Assembly (NCBI GenBank): GCA_030620125.1 | Contig: JAUXFI010000154.1 | Location: 1-5,075, forward strand | Length of the DNA: 5,075 nt | Direction: 5' to 3' | Source of the DNA: Anaerolineae bacterium | GTDB taxonomy: Bacteria > Chloroflexota > Anaerolineae > B4-G1 | Part shown: positions 1 to 5,075 of the stretch, piece after piece | Numbering within the stretch: position 1 is the first letter of the stretch | Layout: the number at the start of each line of letters is the position of its first letter | Notes under the pieces: model-generated | Told to the model about the DNA's origin: nothing | Seen by the model: only the letters and a program-made list of their open reading frames with translations | Database searches by the model: none | Position numbers and translations under genes: made by a program

Positions 1-1333
1 GCCCGCGCTGCACATACGCGCCCTGCTCGACCCGGTCTTCGAAATAGACGTGCAGGTAGAGCAACACCCAGCCGCTCTGCTCAAAGCCGTCGCCGTCCAG
101 GTCTAACCACACTTCGCCGTTCTCGCTGCGCAAAACCAATCCTGGCGCGGCGGCAGTGGCCCACTCTTTTGAGGGCACGCAGCCCAGCGCTCTTTCACTC
201 GGCACAAAGTCGAGCGCGGCGCTACCACTGCCGTTCCCCCAGCCCCCGTGCGGACCGCCGGTATAGTACCAGGTGTCCCCAGACTCCCACGGCAACCGTA
301 ACTCTGGCTGCTCCAGGTCGGGCGGCACCAACGGCTCCACCGTGTAGGCGAAGGGGTTGCCGAAAAGGTGCTCGTAAGTAGCCAGAAAGTCCCCCCCCTC
401 TGTCCCCCCCATGGGAGGAGAAACCAGCGCCAGCCATTCGTCCCAGGTGAAGGATAACTCGGCCAGACAGTTCTGCACGCCAGCGGTGCCGGGGTTGAGA
501 CCCGGCGCGATAGCAGCGCGGACCCCATTGGACAGGCGCACTGTCGCGCGATTGCCCCACTTCCAGCCGTAGTAACCTTCGTTGAGGCGCACTGCTGCCC
601 ACTCCAGTTGCCGGAAAAGCCCCTCGTGATAGTCCTGGATGTGGCCCAGCGGGTAGACGAGTGTCTCGCCAGCGGGTTGCGGATTGGTAACCCAGCCGGA
701 TTGCAGTTCCAACAACGTCAGCAGCACCCGTGGCCCCACGCTAAAGCGCTGCGACACCAGTTGGACGATCTCTATCCCCGTGAGCAGGTTGCCCTCGACA
801 TCCTCGGCGTAACCCGCCAGGTAGCCCCCCTGCCCGTCCACAAAGCCCGCCAGGTCAAAGTGGATGTAAGCCGGGCCGTAGACCAGTTCGCTATCGGGGA
901 TCAACTTGAGATACGGGCCGGTCTCGGTAGCGTTGACGGGGATGACGAGCGTCTGCCCGATGTTGAGGCTATCCGCGTCGGGCAGGCCGTTGGCGGCGAT
1001 GATCTCTTCCACGGTACAGCCGAACACCATGGCGATCCAGCCCAACGTCTCGCCGGGTTGCACGACGTAGGATTCCGCGCCCATGCTGTCCAAGCTACCA
1101 GCAGGCGTCGGGTTGGGCGTGGGCGTGCCCGTGTAAGTGCCGGGGTAAGGTGGAGAGGGAGAAAGCACCAGCGTAGGGATTGGCACGGGAGCGGCTGACG
1201 TGGGACCGCCCCCCCGCCCGGAGGCTTCGCTCTCCTCGGGAATATGTTCCGGCTCAGAGCGTGCGCAGGCAGCCACGACGACGCATACCACGCATACCCA
1301 GATCAAAGCCGACCACCATCGCGGTCGTTTCAT
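1..1333 (-). CDS. LysM-domain lipoprotein with C-terminal M23-like peptidase domain (3' end outside window)
   Basis: This frame is open from the ATG at 1333 to the window edge with no stop, giving 444 visible residues. Residues 1-23 form a lipoprotein signal: basic MKRPR, a hydrophobic stretch, then lipobox VAAC with Cys23 as the lipidation site. A Pro/Thr/Ser-rich linker (about 44-80) leads to a LysM domain (about 88-132; YVVQPGETLGWIA, then NIGQTLVIP), which binds peptidoglycan or chitin-like glycans. Residues about 196-220 (PRVLLTLLELQSGW) resemble the active-site helix of lysozyme-like transglycosylases, but Gln211 sits where the Glu of the usual ES pair is expected. From about 355 there is an M23-like region: GGPHGGWGNGSG with His362, LDF with Asp375, DLDGDG, and YLHV with His428. 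The final HxH motif would lie beyond the edge. The likely role is a surface-anchored cell-wall-binding protein or murein hydrolase; whether it is active cannot be judged. No classical Shine-Dalgarno is seen, only a G-rich run before the ATG. The N-terminal signal supports this start. Confidence 0.93.
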   Translation of the reverse strand, partial: MKRPRWWSALIWVCVVCVVVAACARSEPEHIPEESEASGRGGGPTSAAPVPIPTLVLSPSPPYPGTYTGTPTPNPTPAGSLDSMGAESYVVQPGETLGWIAMVFGCTVEEIIAANGLPDADSLNIGQTLVIPVNATETGPYLKLIPDSELVYGPAYIHFDLAGFVDGQGGYLAGYAEDVEGNLLTGIEIVQLVSQRFSVGPRVLLTLLELQSGWVTNPQPAGETLVYPLGHIQDYHEGLFRQLEWAAVRLNEGYYGWKWGNRATVRLSNGVRAAIAPGLNPGTAGVQNCLAELSFTWDEWLALVSPPMGGTEGGDFLATYEHLFGNPFAYTVEPLVPPDLEQPELRLPWESGDTWYYTGGPHGGWGNGSGSAALDFVPSERALGCVPSKEWATAAAPGLVLRSENGEVWLDLDGDGFEQSGWVLLYLHVYFEDRVEQGAYVQRG

Positions 1334-1471
1334 CACCAACCACCCCCCATCGCAAAACCACTGCCGGATGACAGCGCAGCAAAAGTTTACCAGAGATGGT
1401 GAAAAAGGCAAATCTTCCCAAAAGCTCCCAGGCACGATGAATTGGCCAAGCTCTCGCCTGAAAAGTGCCAG
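1334..1471. other. Intergenic gap between the URO-D-family gene and the LysM lipoprotein gene
   Basis: This 138-base gap is less GC-rich than the flanking genes and holds the possible promoter described separately. After the URO-D stop I looked for a terminator and found only a weak GGCAC/GTGCC pairing with a loop of roughly 30 bases and no following T-run, so no terminator is called. I see no credible small gene here. Confidence 0.6.
1384..1411 (-). promoter_or_regulatory. Possible sigma70-type promoter for the LysM lipoprotein gene
   Basis: On the minus strand TTGCCT (1411-1406) and TAAACT (1389-1384) are separated by 16 bases, each matching the -35 and -10 consensus at four of six positions. 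The pair lies 50-80 bases upstream of the ATG at 1333, in the only gap in front of that gene. It is a weak match, and chance occurrence is quite possible. Confidence 0.3.
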
Positions 1472-2734
1472 TTACGCCTGCCAGCGCGTCTCTGCAGCTT
1501 TCGGGAAGATCAACGGCGACGATCCGTGGTAGACGCCGTACTCGCGGGCTGTCTTGAACATGGCGACGACGTTCTCAGGTGTCACTTCGGTCTGCACGTT
1601 ATGTACCGGGCTGAACACAAAGCCTCCGCCGGGAGCCAGGTCGTCTATCCTCCGTTTGACTTCGTCCGCGACCTCTGCGGGCGTGCCGAAGGGCAGGACG
1701 CTTTGGCTGTCGCACCCCCCGCCCCAGAAGGTTATGTCGCGGCCAAACTCTCTCTTTAACTCTTTCGTGTCCATACCCGCCGCCGAGACCTGCACCGGAT
1801 TCAGTATGTCCACGCCCATCTCGACAAAGTCGGGGATGAACGGGGAGACGGCGCCGTCGGTGTGCAACAGGAGGTAAGCAGCGCACCTGGATTTGGCGAA
1901 CCGAAATAGCTTCTCGTGGTAGGGCTTGACCATCTTGCGGTACAGGCTGGGTCTCAACAGAGGGCGATCTTGCATCCCTAGGTCATCCTCAAACTGCACG
2001 ACGTGAACGTGCTGGCCGACGGTTTCGGCGTAACGCTCGAACCGCCTCATGTTTGCCTCGGCCAGTTGGTCCATCAGCGCCTCAGCGAACTTTTGGTTCA
2101 CCAGCAGATCCATCAGGAACGTCTCCCATCCTCGCAAGGATTGAGCAGACTGGAAGATGTGCCCACCAAAGAATCCCACCAGCAAATAGTCGCTGTTCTC
2201 GCGCAAGGCTTTGGCCTTCCTCGCCAGTTCCTCGTAGCTTTTGTCGAGATGAGAAGGCTTGTCGTAGCTCTCTATGGCGACCATGTGCTTCTCGATGTCA
2301 CGCACACTGGTCGCGCCGGCCAGGGGCGAGTGAACGGGATCGAAATAGTGTCCACTCTTGGGCATCTTGAGCACGACGTTCCCCGCCGCGTCAAAGACCA
2401 CCTGGGAGCCATCGTCCTGGAGTTGCGGCAGGAACCTGACCGGAAACTCGGCTGGAGAACCGTCGGGGAGGCCACCCTGTCTCCACTCGTTGGGCTCGTC
2501 GGAAACCAGCAGCACGTCAAGACCGAGAGCCTGGCGCACGTCCTCCTCCACCAATGCCGTGTGTTGATAAATGTCGGCCACGCGGGTGCTGCCAGCAGAG
2601 AGGCCCAGGTGTTCTCTGAGCTTTTTGTAGGCGACCGCCATGATCGTGCTGTCTACCGTGCCACCCAGGTCAATGGGCACTCTATCCGGTTCCTGGTGAC
2701 GCAGGGCCGTCAGGACTCTCTGTCTGTGGTTCAT
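1472..2734 (-). CDS. Uroporphyrinogen decarboxylase (URO-D) family protein, probably methyltransferase-like rather than HemE
   Basis: The protein has 420 residues and the TIM-barrel signature of the URO-D superfamily, which includes heme-pathway HemE and the corrinoid/coenzyme M methyltransferases (MtaA, MtbA, CmuA). Visible landmarks are an N-terminal [15 protein letters not shown] (6-20), [13 protein letters not shown] (248-260), [13 protein letters not shown] (291-303), [14 protein letters not shown] (309-322), [16 protein letters not shown] (337-352) and [15 protein letters not shown] (367-381). The N-terminal arginine-rich substrate motif of true HemE (PxWxMRQAGR) is absent, so heme synthesis is unlikely. 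His291 and Cys341 could be metal ligands of the kind used by the methyltransferase branch, but this is inference. No corrinoid protein or partner methyltransferase is adjacent, so the substrate is unknown. The open frame continues to 2944, but the ATG at 2734 is preferred: it starts the conserved family sequence and has GAGGAG ten bases upstream. This start lies inside the RNase H gene (53-base overlap). Confidence 0.94.
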   Translation of the reverse strand: MNHRQRVLTALRHQEPDRVPIDLGGTVDSTIMAVAYKKLREHLGLSAGSTRVADIYQHTALVEEDVRQALGLDVLLVSDEPNEWRQGGLPDGSPAEFPVRFLPQLQDDGSQVVFDAAGNVVLKMPKSGHYFDPVHSPLAGATSVRDIEKHMVAIESYDKPSHLDKSYEELARKAKALRENSDYLLVGFFGGHIFQSAQSLRGWETFLMDLLVNQKFAEALMDQLAEANMRRFERYAETVGQHVHVVQFEDDLGMQDRPLLRPSLYRKMVKPYHEKLFRFAKSRCAAYLLLHTDGAVSPFIPDFVEMGVDILNPVQVSAAGMDTKELKREFGRDITFWGGGCDSQSVLPFGTPAEVADEVKRRIDDLAPGGGFVFSPVHNVQTEVTPENVVAMFKTAREYGVYHGSSPLIFPKAAETRWQA

Positions 2735-3740
2735 TATGCTTTGGCTCCTCGTCCATTGCTTGGGTTTCTGCCTCTGCCGGACTGGAGGCCTGGGCTGCCA
2801 ACTCGCCGGCCCAAGCCAGGTCGGCGGGAGCAGTGTCTCCCTTGACCTGCAGCCAGGTGACGTGGTGCGGACGGGCGGCTTCCAAAAGTGCCTCCCACTC
2901 GGCCCGGTTGGCGACCGGCTTGCCGTCACGGGTCTGCCAGCCACGAGCCTGCCAGTTCTTCACCCAGCGTGAAGCGCCCTGGATCAGGTATTTGGCGTCG
3001 GAGTAGAGGGTCACGCGGCACGGTCTGGTCAGCGACCGCAGCGGTTCGGTCGCGCCACGGATGAGCATGGCGTTGGCGGTCGTCGCCGGCTCGCCGCCGC
3101 TGAGGGACTTGGTATGCTCGTCCAGGCGCAGCACGGCTCCCCAGCCGCCCCGTCCTTGAGCGCCCCGACAGGAGGACTTGACGCAGATTTCGACGATAGG
3201 CCGCTCGTCGTCGCTGGGCTGATGCGCATCAGGCGCACCCGGCCCACGCTGGAGCGCCCGTTGCGCCTCGGACGCCAGCCGGTCGGCCCGCTCGTTGAGG
3301 GGATGACCGGCGTGTCCCTTGAGCCAGTGCCAGCTCACGTCGTGGGCCTGCGTCAGCCGGTGGAGCAGACGCCACAGGTCCTGGTTTTTGACCGCTTGTT
3401 TGTCCCTGGTGCGCCAGCCACGGCTCACCCAGCCGTTTATCCACTCGGTGATGCCCCGGCGCAGGTATTGGGAATCGGTGTGGAGGTTCACCTGGCAGTG
3501 GCCCAGGAGCCCCTCCAGCAGCGCCAGGGCCGCGGCTGCGGCGCAAAGTTCCATGCGGTTGTTGGTGGTGGCAGGGTCGTTGCCGCTGAGCACCCACTCC
3601 CGGTCAGACCAGTGGATGATCGCGCCCCAGCCGCCGGGGCCGGGGTTGGGGTCGCAGCCGCCGTCGGTGTAGACGTCTGCCTGGGGCGGGATGGTGTCGC
3701 TCAAGGTGTCTGGGCCGGATAGAGGTAAAGAGGCGGTCAT
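2682..3740 (-). CDS. Tandem RNase H protein: active type 1 RNase HI domain fused to a catalytically degenerate copy
   Basis: The protein has 352 residues, over twice the length of bacterial RNase HI (about 155). Domain 1 (about 21-162) is a full RNase HI, an enzyme that cuts RNA in RNA-DNA hybrids. It has [16 protein letters not shown] with Asp26, TTNNRMEL with Glu64, HTDS with Asp89, [13 protein letters not shown] with His143 and Asp153, and the handle region [14 protein letters not shown] near 100-113. Domain 2 (about 182-318) aligns almost without gaps, keeping GGWGA (198-202), PATTANAM (218-225), a handle [18 protein letters not shown] (259-276) and SDAKYL with Asp248. The other catalytic positions are changed: Asp26 to Lys188, Glu64 to Leu226, His143 to Asp302, Asp153 to Gly312. 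Domain 2 is therefore probably a non-cleaving binding or structural module (inference). The tail (about 319-352) is acidic and Pro/Ser-rich. The start is supported by GGGAGG at 3754-3749 and an ATGA overlap with the upstream gene, suggesting coupled translation. The first domain alone would be called rnhA, but this architecture is not the standard housekeeping form. Confidence 0.95.
   Translation of the reverse strand: MTASLPLSGPDTLSDTIPPQADVYTDGGCDPNPGPGGWGAIIHWSDREWVLSGNDPATTNNRMELCAAAAALALLEGLLGHCQVNLHTDSQYLRRGITEWINGWVSRGWRTRDKQAVKNQDLWRLLHRLTQAHDVSWHWLKGHAGHPLNERADRLASEAQRALQRGPGAPDAHQPSDDERPIVEICVKSSCRGAQGRGGWGAVLRLDEHTKSLSGGEPATTANAMLIRGATEPLRSLTRPCRVTLYSDAKYLIQGASRWVKNWQARGWQTRDGKPVANRAEWEALLEAARPHHVTWLQVKGDTAPADLAWAGELAAQASSPAEAETQAMDEEPKHNEPQTESPDGPASPGTG
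2745..2750 (-). promoter_or_regulatory. Shine-Dalgarno sequence that fixes the URO-D-family start
   Basis: GAGGAG on the minus strand ends ten bases before the ATG at 2734. It lies within the coding sequence of the RNase H C-terminal tail. It decides between the ATG at 2734 and the longer open frame reaching 2944, whose extra 70 residues are an antisense-like, Pro/Arg-rich reading of the RNase H gene. Confidence 0.75.
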
Positions 3741-4147
3741 TTCTTACGCCTCCCCAGGACCTTCTCGTTGTAGATGCCCTTCTGCTCGGCCAGGAAGTTG
3801 AAGAACTTTTTAGTGCTGCTCTTGAGCGAGTCCTTGTCAAGCCGATTCAGCACCTTGCGCCGGTGCCAGCGGAAGAATTCGGTGTTCACCATGCCCTTGC
3901 GCACGGTAGCAAAGTCGTCTGCGTCAGTGTACTGCGTCAAGTAGACGATGAACATGTCAATGTTCTGACCATGCTTACGAATTGTGCGCTTTGAGAGGCC
4001 CTGTTTGTGCAGATACTCGACGAATTCGCCAAGCATCGCTTCGGCCTGGGCTTTGAACGGCGCTCGATGCTCCTCCCAGGCTTCCATAGCCGCAAAATAG
4101 TCCTCCAGGCTCTCGAACTCGATGTTACCAACGTGAACCTTGGTCAT
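3737..4147 (-). CDS. Small stand-alone protein resembling the core-binding (SAM-like) domain of tyrosine recombinases
   Basis: The protein has 136 residues. Residues about 36-124 look like the helical N-terminal core-binding domain of phage-type integrases: [27 protein letters not shown] (38-64) recalls the usual 'FLEYL-GLS-KTIR-Y-DI' pattern, followed by [18 protein letters not shown] (91-103) and [16 protein letters not shown] (110-125). The catalytic domain with its R-H-R-Y residues is entirely absent. The protein ends in basic GRRKK, so it is not simply cut by a frameshift: the stop overlaps the next start as ATGA (3740-3737). A DNA-binding or adaptor role is inferred from the fold resemblance only. 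It has a near-perfect Shine-Dalgarno seven bases upstream of the ATG, and its coupling to the RNase H gene suggests the two products act together or need matched levels. It could also be a domesticated integrase remnant. Confidence 0.8.
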   Translation of the reverse strand: MTKVHVGNIEFESLEDYFAAMEAWEEHRAPFKAQAEAMLGEFVEYLHKQGLSKRTIRKHGQNIDMFIVYLTQYTDADDFATVRKGMVNTEFFRWHRRKVLNRLDKDSLKSSTKKFFNFLAEQKGIYNEKVLGRRKK

Positions 4148-4154
4148 TCTCTGA

Positions 4155-4163
4155 TCCTCCTTT
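4155..4163 (-). promoter_or_regulatory. Strong Shine-Dalgarno for the core-binding-like protein
   Basis: AAAGGAGGA on the minus strand lies seven bases before the ATG at 4147. It is the best ribosome-binding site in the window and supports this ATG as the true start of the coupled pair of genes. Confidence 0.85.
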
Positions 4164-4166
4164 AAC

Positions 4167-4202
4167 CCTTTCGCGTCTTTCGTCCATTTCGTGGCCTTCG
4201 TG
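4167..4202 (-). repeat. Four degenerate 9-nt tandem units between hsdS and the next gene
   Basis: Read on the minus strand, the units are CACGAAGGC, CACGAAATG, GACGAAAGA and CGCGAAAGG. They share a CGAA core at the same place in each nine-base period. The array fills half of the 72-base gap after the hsdS stop and ends directly before the Shine-Dalgarno of the downstream gene. As a reading frame it would give a His-Glu-Gly-like tripeptide pattern, but no start or downstream protein supports translation. Confidence 0.7.
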
Positions 4203-4219
4203 ATCCAAACGTTCCCCGC

Positions 4220-5075
4220 TCACAACTCTCCCCGAAACGCCTGATCCAGCACCGACGGCAGCAGCGCGTCCAGCTCTGCCTGGGTGGCGTCCTGCAGGGC
4301 GGTGAGTTCGTCCACCTGGGCTCGCAGGCCGTCCAGGTAGGCGACGATGTGGCATTGTTCGTCTACAGGCGGCAGGGAGATCGGCATGGCTCTTAACGTC
4401 TTTGAGTTTACGTTGGCTTGTCCCGTCATTTGCTTCCGCTCCGAGAACATATAGGCCCGTCCAATGGGCGAGTTCATGTACGCGGCAATCAACTGAGGAA
4501 CTGCCTTAGTCAGATCCAATCGGAGGCGAATCAGATAGGATGCGAAAGTATACTCATCCTTCTCTTCAAAGACAGCACACTTGCCCACCAACTCTGCACT
4601 GTTAGTACGATTGACGAGAACATCGTCTGGTTGCAACAGCAGTTTCTCTCTGTATCGATCAGCGAGGTGAAAGTATTTTAGATCGGTGAGATCTAATCTG
4701 CCATTCTGGATGTTGCCCATCCGCAAGATGGGAGTTCCGATTGGTTCGACGTGAGCTTTTTCAGAGGTTCCATAACGAGATTCTGTCACCAAATCGCCAA
4801 GATGATAGCCGCTCCAGTCGTTGCCCTGGCAAGTGGTGAACAATTCGACAACCGCTGCTGCCACCAATGCCTTCGCTTCCTCCCGCGCCTTGACCCGCAG
4901 CCCCCGCGCCTCCTCAATGAGCGCCGCCAGTTCCTCGATGCGGGCCACGATGCGGCGCTGTTCGTCGAGGGGGGGGAGGGGGATCTTGCAGGCCAGAAAC
5001 TGCTTGGGCCTGATTGCCGCGTAGCCAGTGGTGCCCCTGGCTTTCTCTCCCAACACGGGCTCAAAGTTGTTTGCC
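4220..5075 (-). CDS. hsdS: Type I restriction-modification specificity subunit HsdS (5' end outside window)
   Basis: The frame is open to the window edge, so the GTG at 5056 is not the start; 284 residues are visible of a family that usually has about 400-460. HsdS holds two target-recognition domains (TRDs) that read the two halves of a bipartite DNA site, and it assembles with HsdM (methylase) and HsdR (nuclease). Visible here are the end of TRD1 (GEKARGTTGYAAIRPKQF), the central conserved region (IPLPPLDEQRRIV at 31-43, then a charged helix to about 79), TRD2 (about 88-232; GTPILRMGNIQNGRLDL, DDVLVNRTNS) and the distal conserved region (SLPPVDEQCHIV at 233-244, a coiled-coil-like helix, and the family-typical ending LDQAFRGEL). 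The central and distal regions are repeats of each other, as expected for the family. The TRD2 DNA is more AT-rich than its surroundings, consistent with exchange of recognition modules. HsdM and HsdR would be expected outside the window. The stop is TGA at 4222-4220. Confidence 0.95.
   Translation of the reverse strand, partial: ANNFEPVLGEKARGTTGYAAIRPKQFLACKIPLPPLDEQRRIVARIEELAALIEEARGLRVKAREEAKALVAAAVVELFTTCQGNDWSGYHLGDLVTESRYGTSEKAHVEPIGTPILRMGNIQNGRLDLTDLKYFHLADRYREKLLLQPDDVLVNRTNSAELVGKCAVFEEKDEYTFASYLIRLRLDLTKAVPQLIAAYMNSPIGRAYMFSERKQMTGQANVNSKTLRAMPISLPPVDEQCHIVAYLDGLRAQVDELTALQDATQAELDALLPSVLDQAFRGEL
4341..4363 (-). repeat. Internal hsdS direct repeat, distal copy
   Basis: This 23-base segment matches 4944-4966 at 19 of 23 positions. 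The two copies encode the DEQxxIV motifs at the end of the two helical conserved regions, 603 bases apart, and flank TRD2. In HsdS families such repeats can serve as sites for homologous exchange of a recognition domain. Confidence 0.7.
4944..4966 (-). repeat. Internal hsdS direct repeat, central copy
   Basis: This is the partner of the 4341-4363 repeat, in the same orientation. It encodes DEQRRIVA in the central conserved region, directly next to a C5-T-C8 tract on the minus strand that encodes the preceding IPLPPL residues. Confidence 0.7.

Noticed and set aside
222..602. 126-aa and 141-aa minus-strand frames near 103-602 as separate genes or a frameshift
   Set aside because: The main lipoprotein frame is open and sensible throughout this stretch, so these are shadows and no frameshift is needed.
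608..1198. 196-aa open frame on the plus strand
   Set aside because: It is antisense to the lipoprotein gene, whose LysM domain is clear on the minus strand.
1420..1470. Rho-independent terminator after the URO-D gene
   Set aside because: Only a five-base GGCAC/GTGCC pairing with a loop of about 30 bases and no following T-run is present.
2003..2845. 280-aa open frame on the plus strand
   Set aside because: It lies antisense to the URO-D gene and into the RNase H tail, has no recognisable domain, and mirrors the codon structure of GC-rich genes on the other strand.
2735..2944. N-terminal extension of the URO-D-family protein to 490 residues
   Set aside because: The extra 70 residues are Pro/Arg/Ser-rich, match no family sequence and are an out-of-frame reading of the RNase H gene; the ATG at 2734 has a good Shine-Dalgarno.
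3114..3722. 202-aa open frame on the plus strand
   Set aside because: It is wholly antisense to the tandem RNase H gene, whose catalytic motifs prove the minus-strand frame; the plus-strand product is Val/Ala/Gly-rich without a known motif.
4125..4355. 76-aa minus-strand frame reading through the 9-nt repeat (DHEGHEMDERRER)
   Set aside because: It overlaps the end of hsdS out of frame and the start of the next gene, has no ribosome-binding site and looks like translated repeat DNA.
5054..5056. GTG at 5056 as the start of a short 278-aa HsdS
   Set aside because: The frame is open upstream to the window edge and the residues before it (NNFEP) continue TRD1, so the gene simply runs off the window.

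Overview
The window is a GC-rich bacterial segment in which every supportable gene lies on the minus strand. The style of the proteins suggests a Chloroflexota (Anaerolineae-like) bacterium: a lipoprotein joining a LysM domain to an M23-like peptidase domain, and a non-HemE uroporphyrinogen-decarboxylase-family protein. This assignment is an inference from protein style and base composition; no rRNA or marker gene is present.

In transcription order (high to low coordinates) the layout is as follows. (1) 5075-4220: the 3' two-thirds or so of a type I restriction-modification specificity gene (hsdS), cut by the window edge. (2) 4219-4148: a 72-bp gap with four 9-nt degenerate repeat units and a strong Shine-Dalgarno sequence. 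(3) 4147-3737: a 136-aa protein resembling only the N-terminal core-binding (SAM-like) domain of tyrosine recombinases, with no catalytic domain. (4) 3740-2682: a 352-aa tandem RNase H protein whose first domain has a complete active site and whose second has lost four of five catalytic residues. It overlaps gene 3 by ATGA. (5) 2734-1472: a 420-aa URO-D/methyltransferase-like protein whose start and Shine-Dalgarno lie inside the 3' end of the RNase H gene. (6) 1471-1334: a 138-bp gap with a possible promoter. (7) 1333-1: a lipoprotein with LysM, lysozyme-like and M23-like segments, whose 3' end is outside the window.

Genes 3, 4 and 5 are packed tightly enough (4-nt and 53-nt overlaps) to be translated from one message. 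The LysM/M23 gene looks like a separate unit. The most unusual part is the coupled pair of core-binding-like protein plus half-dead tandem RNase H, directly downstream of a restriction-modification gene. A nucleic-acid-related role for the pair is plausible, but the sequence does not establish one. No tRNA, rRNA, CRISPR array, insertion sequence or convincing rho-independent terminator was seen.
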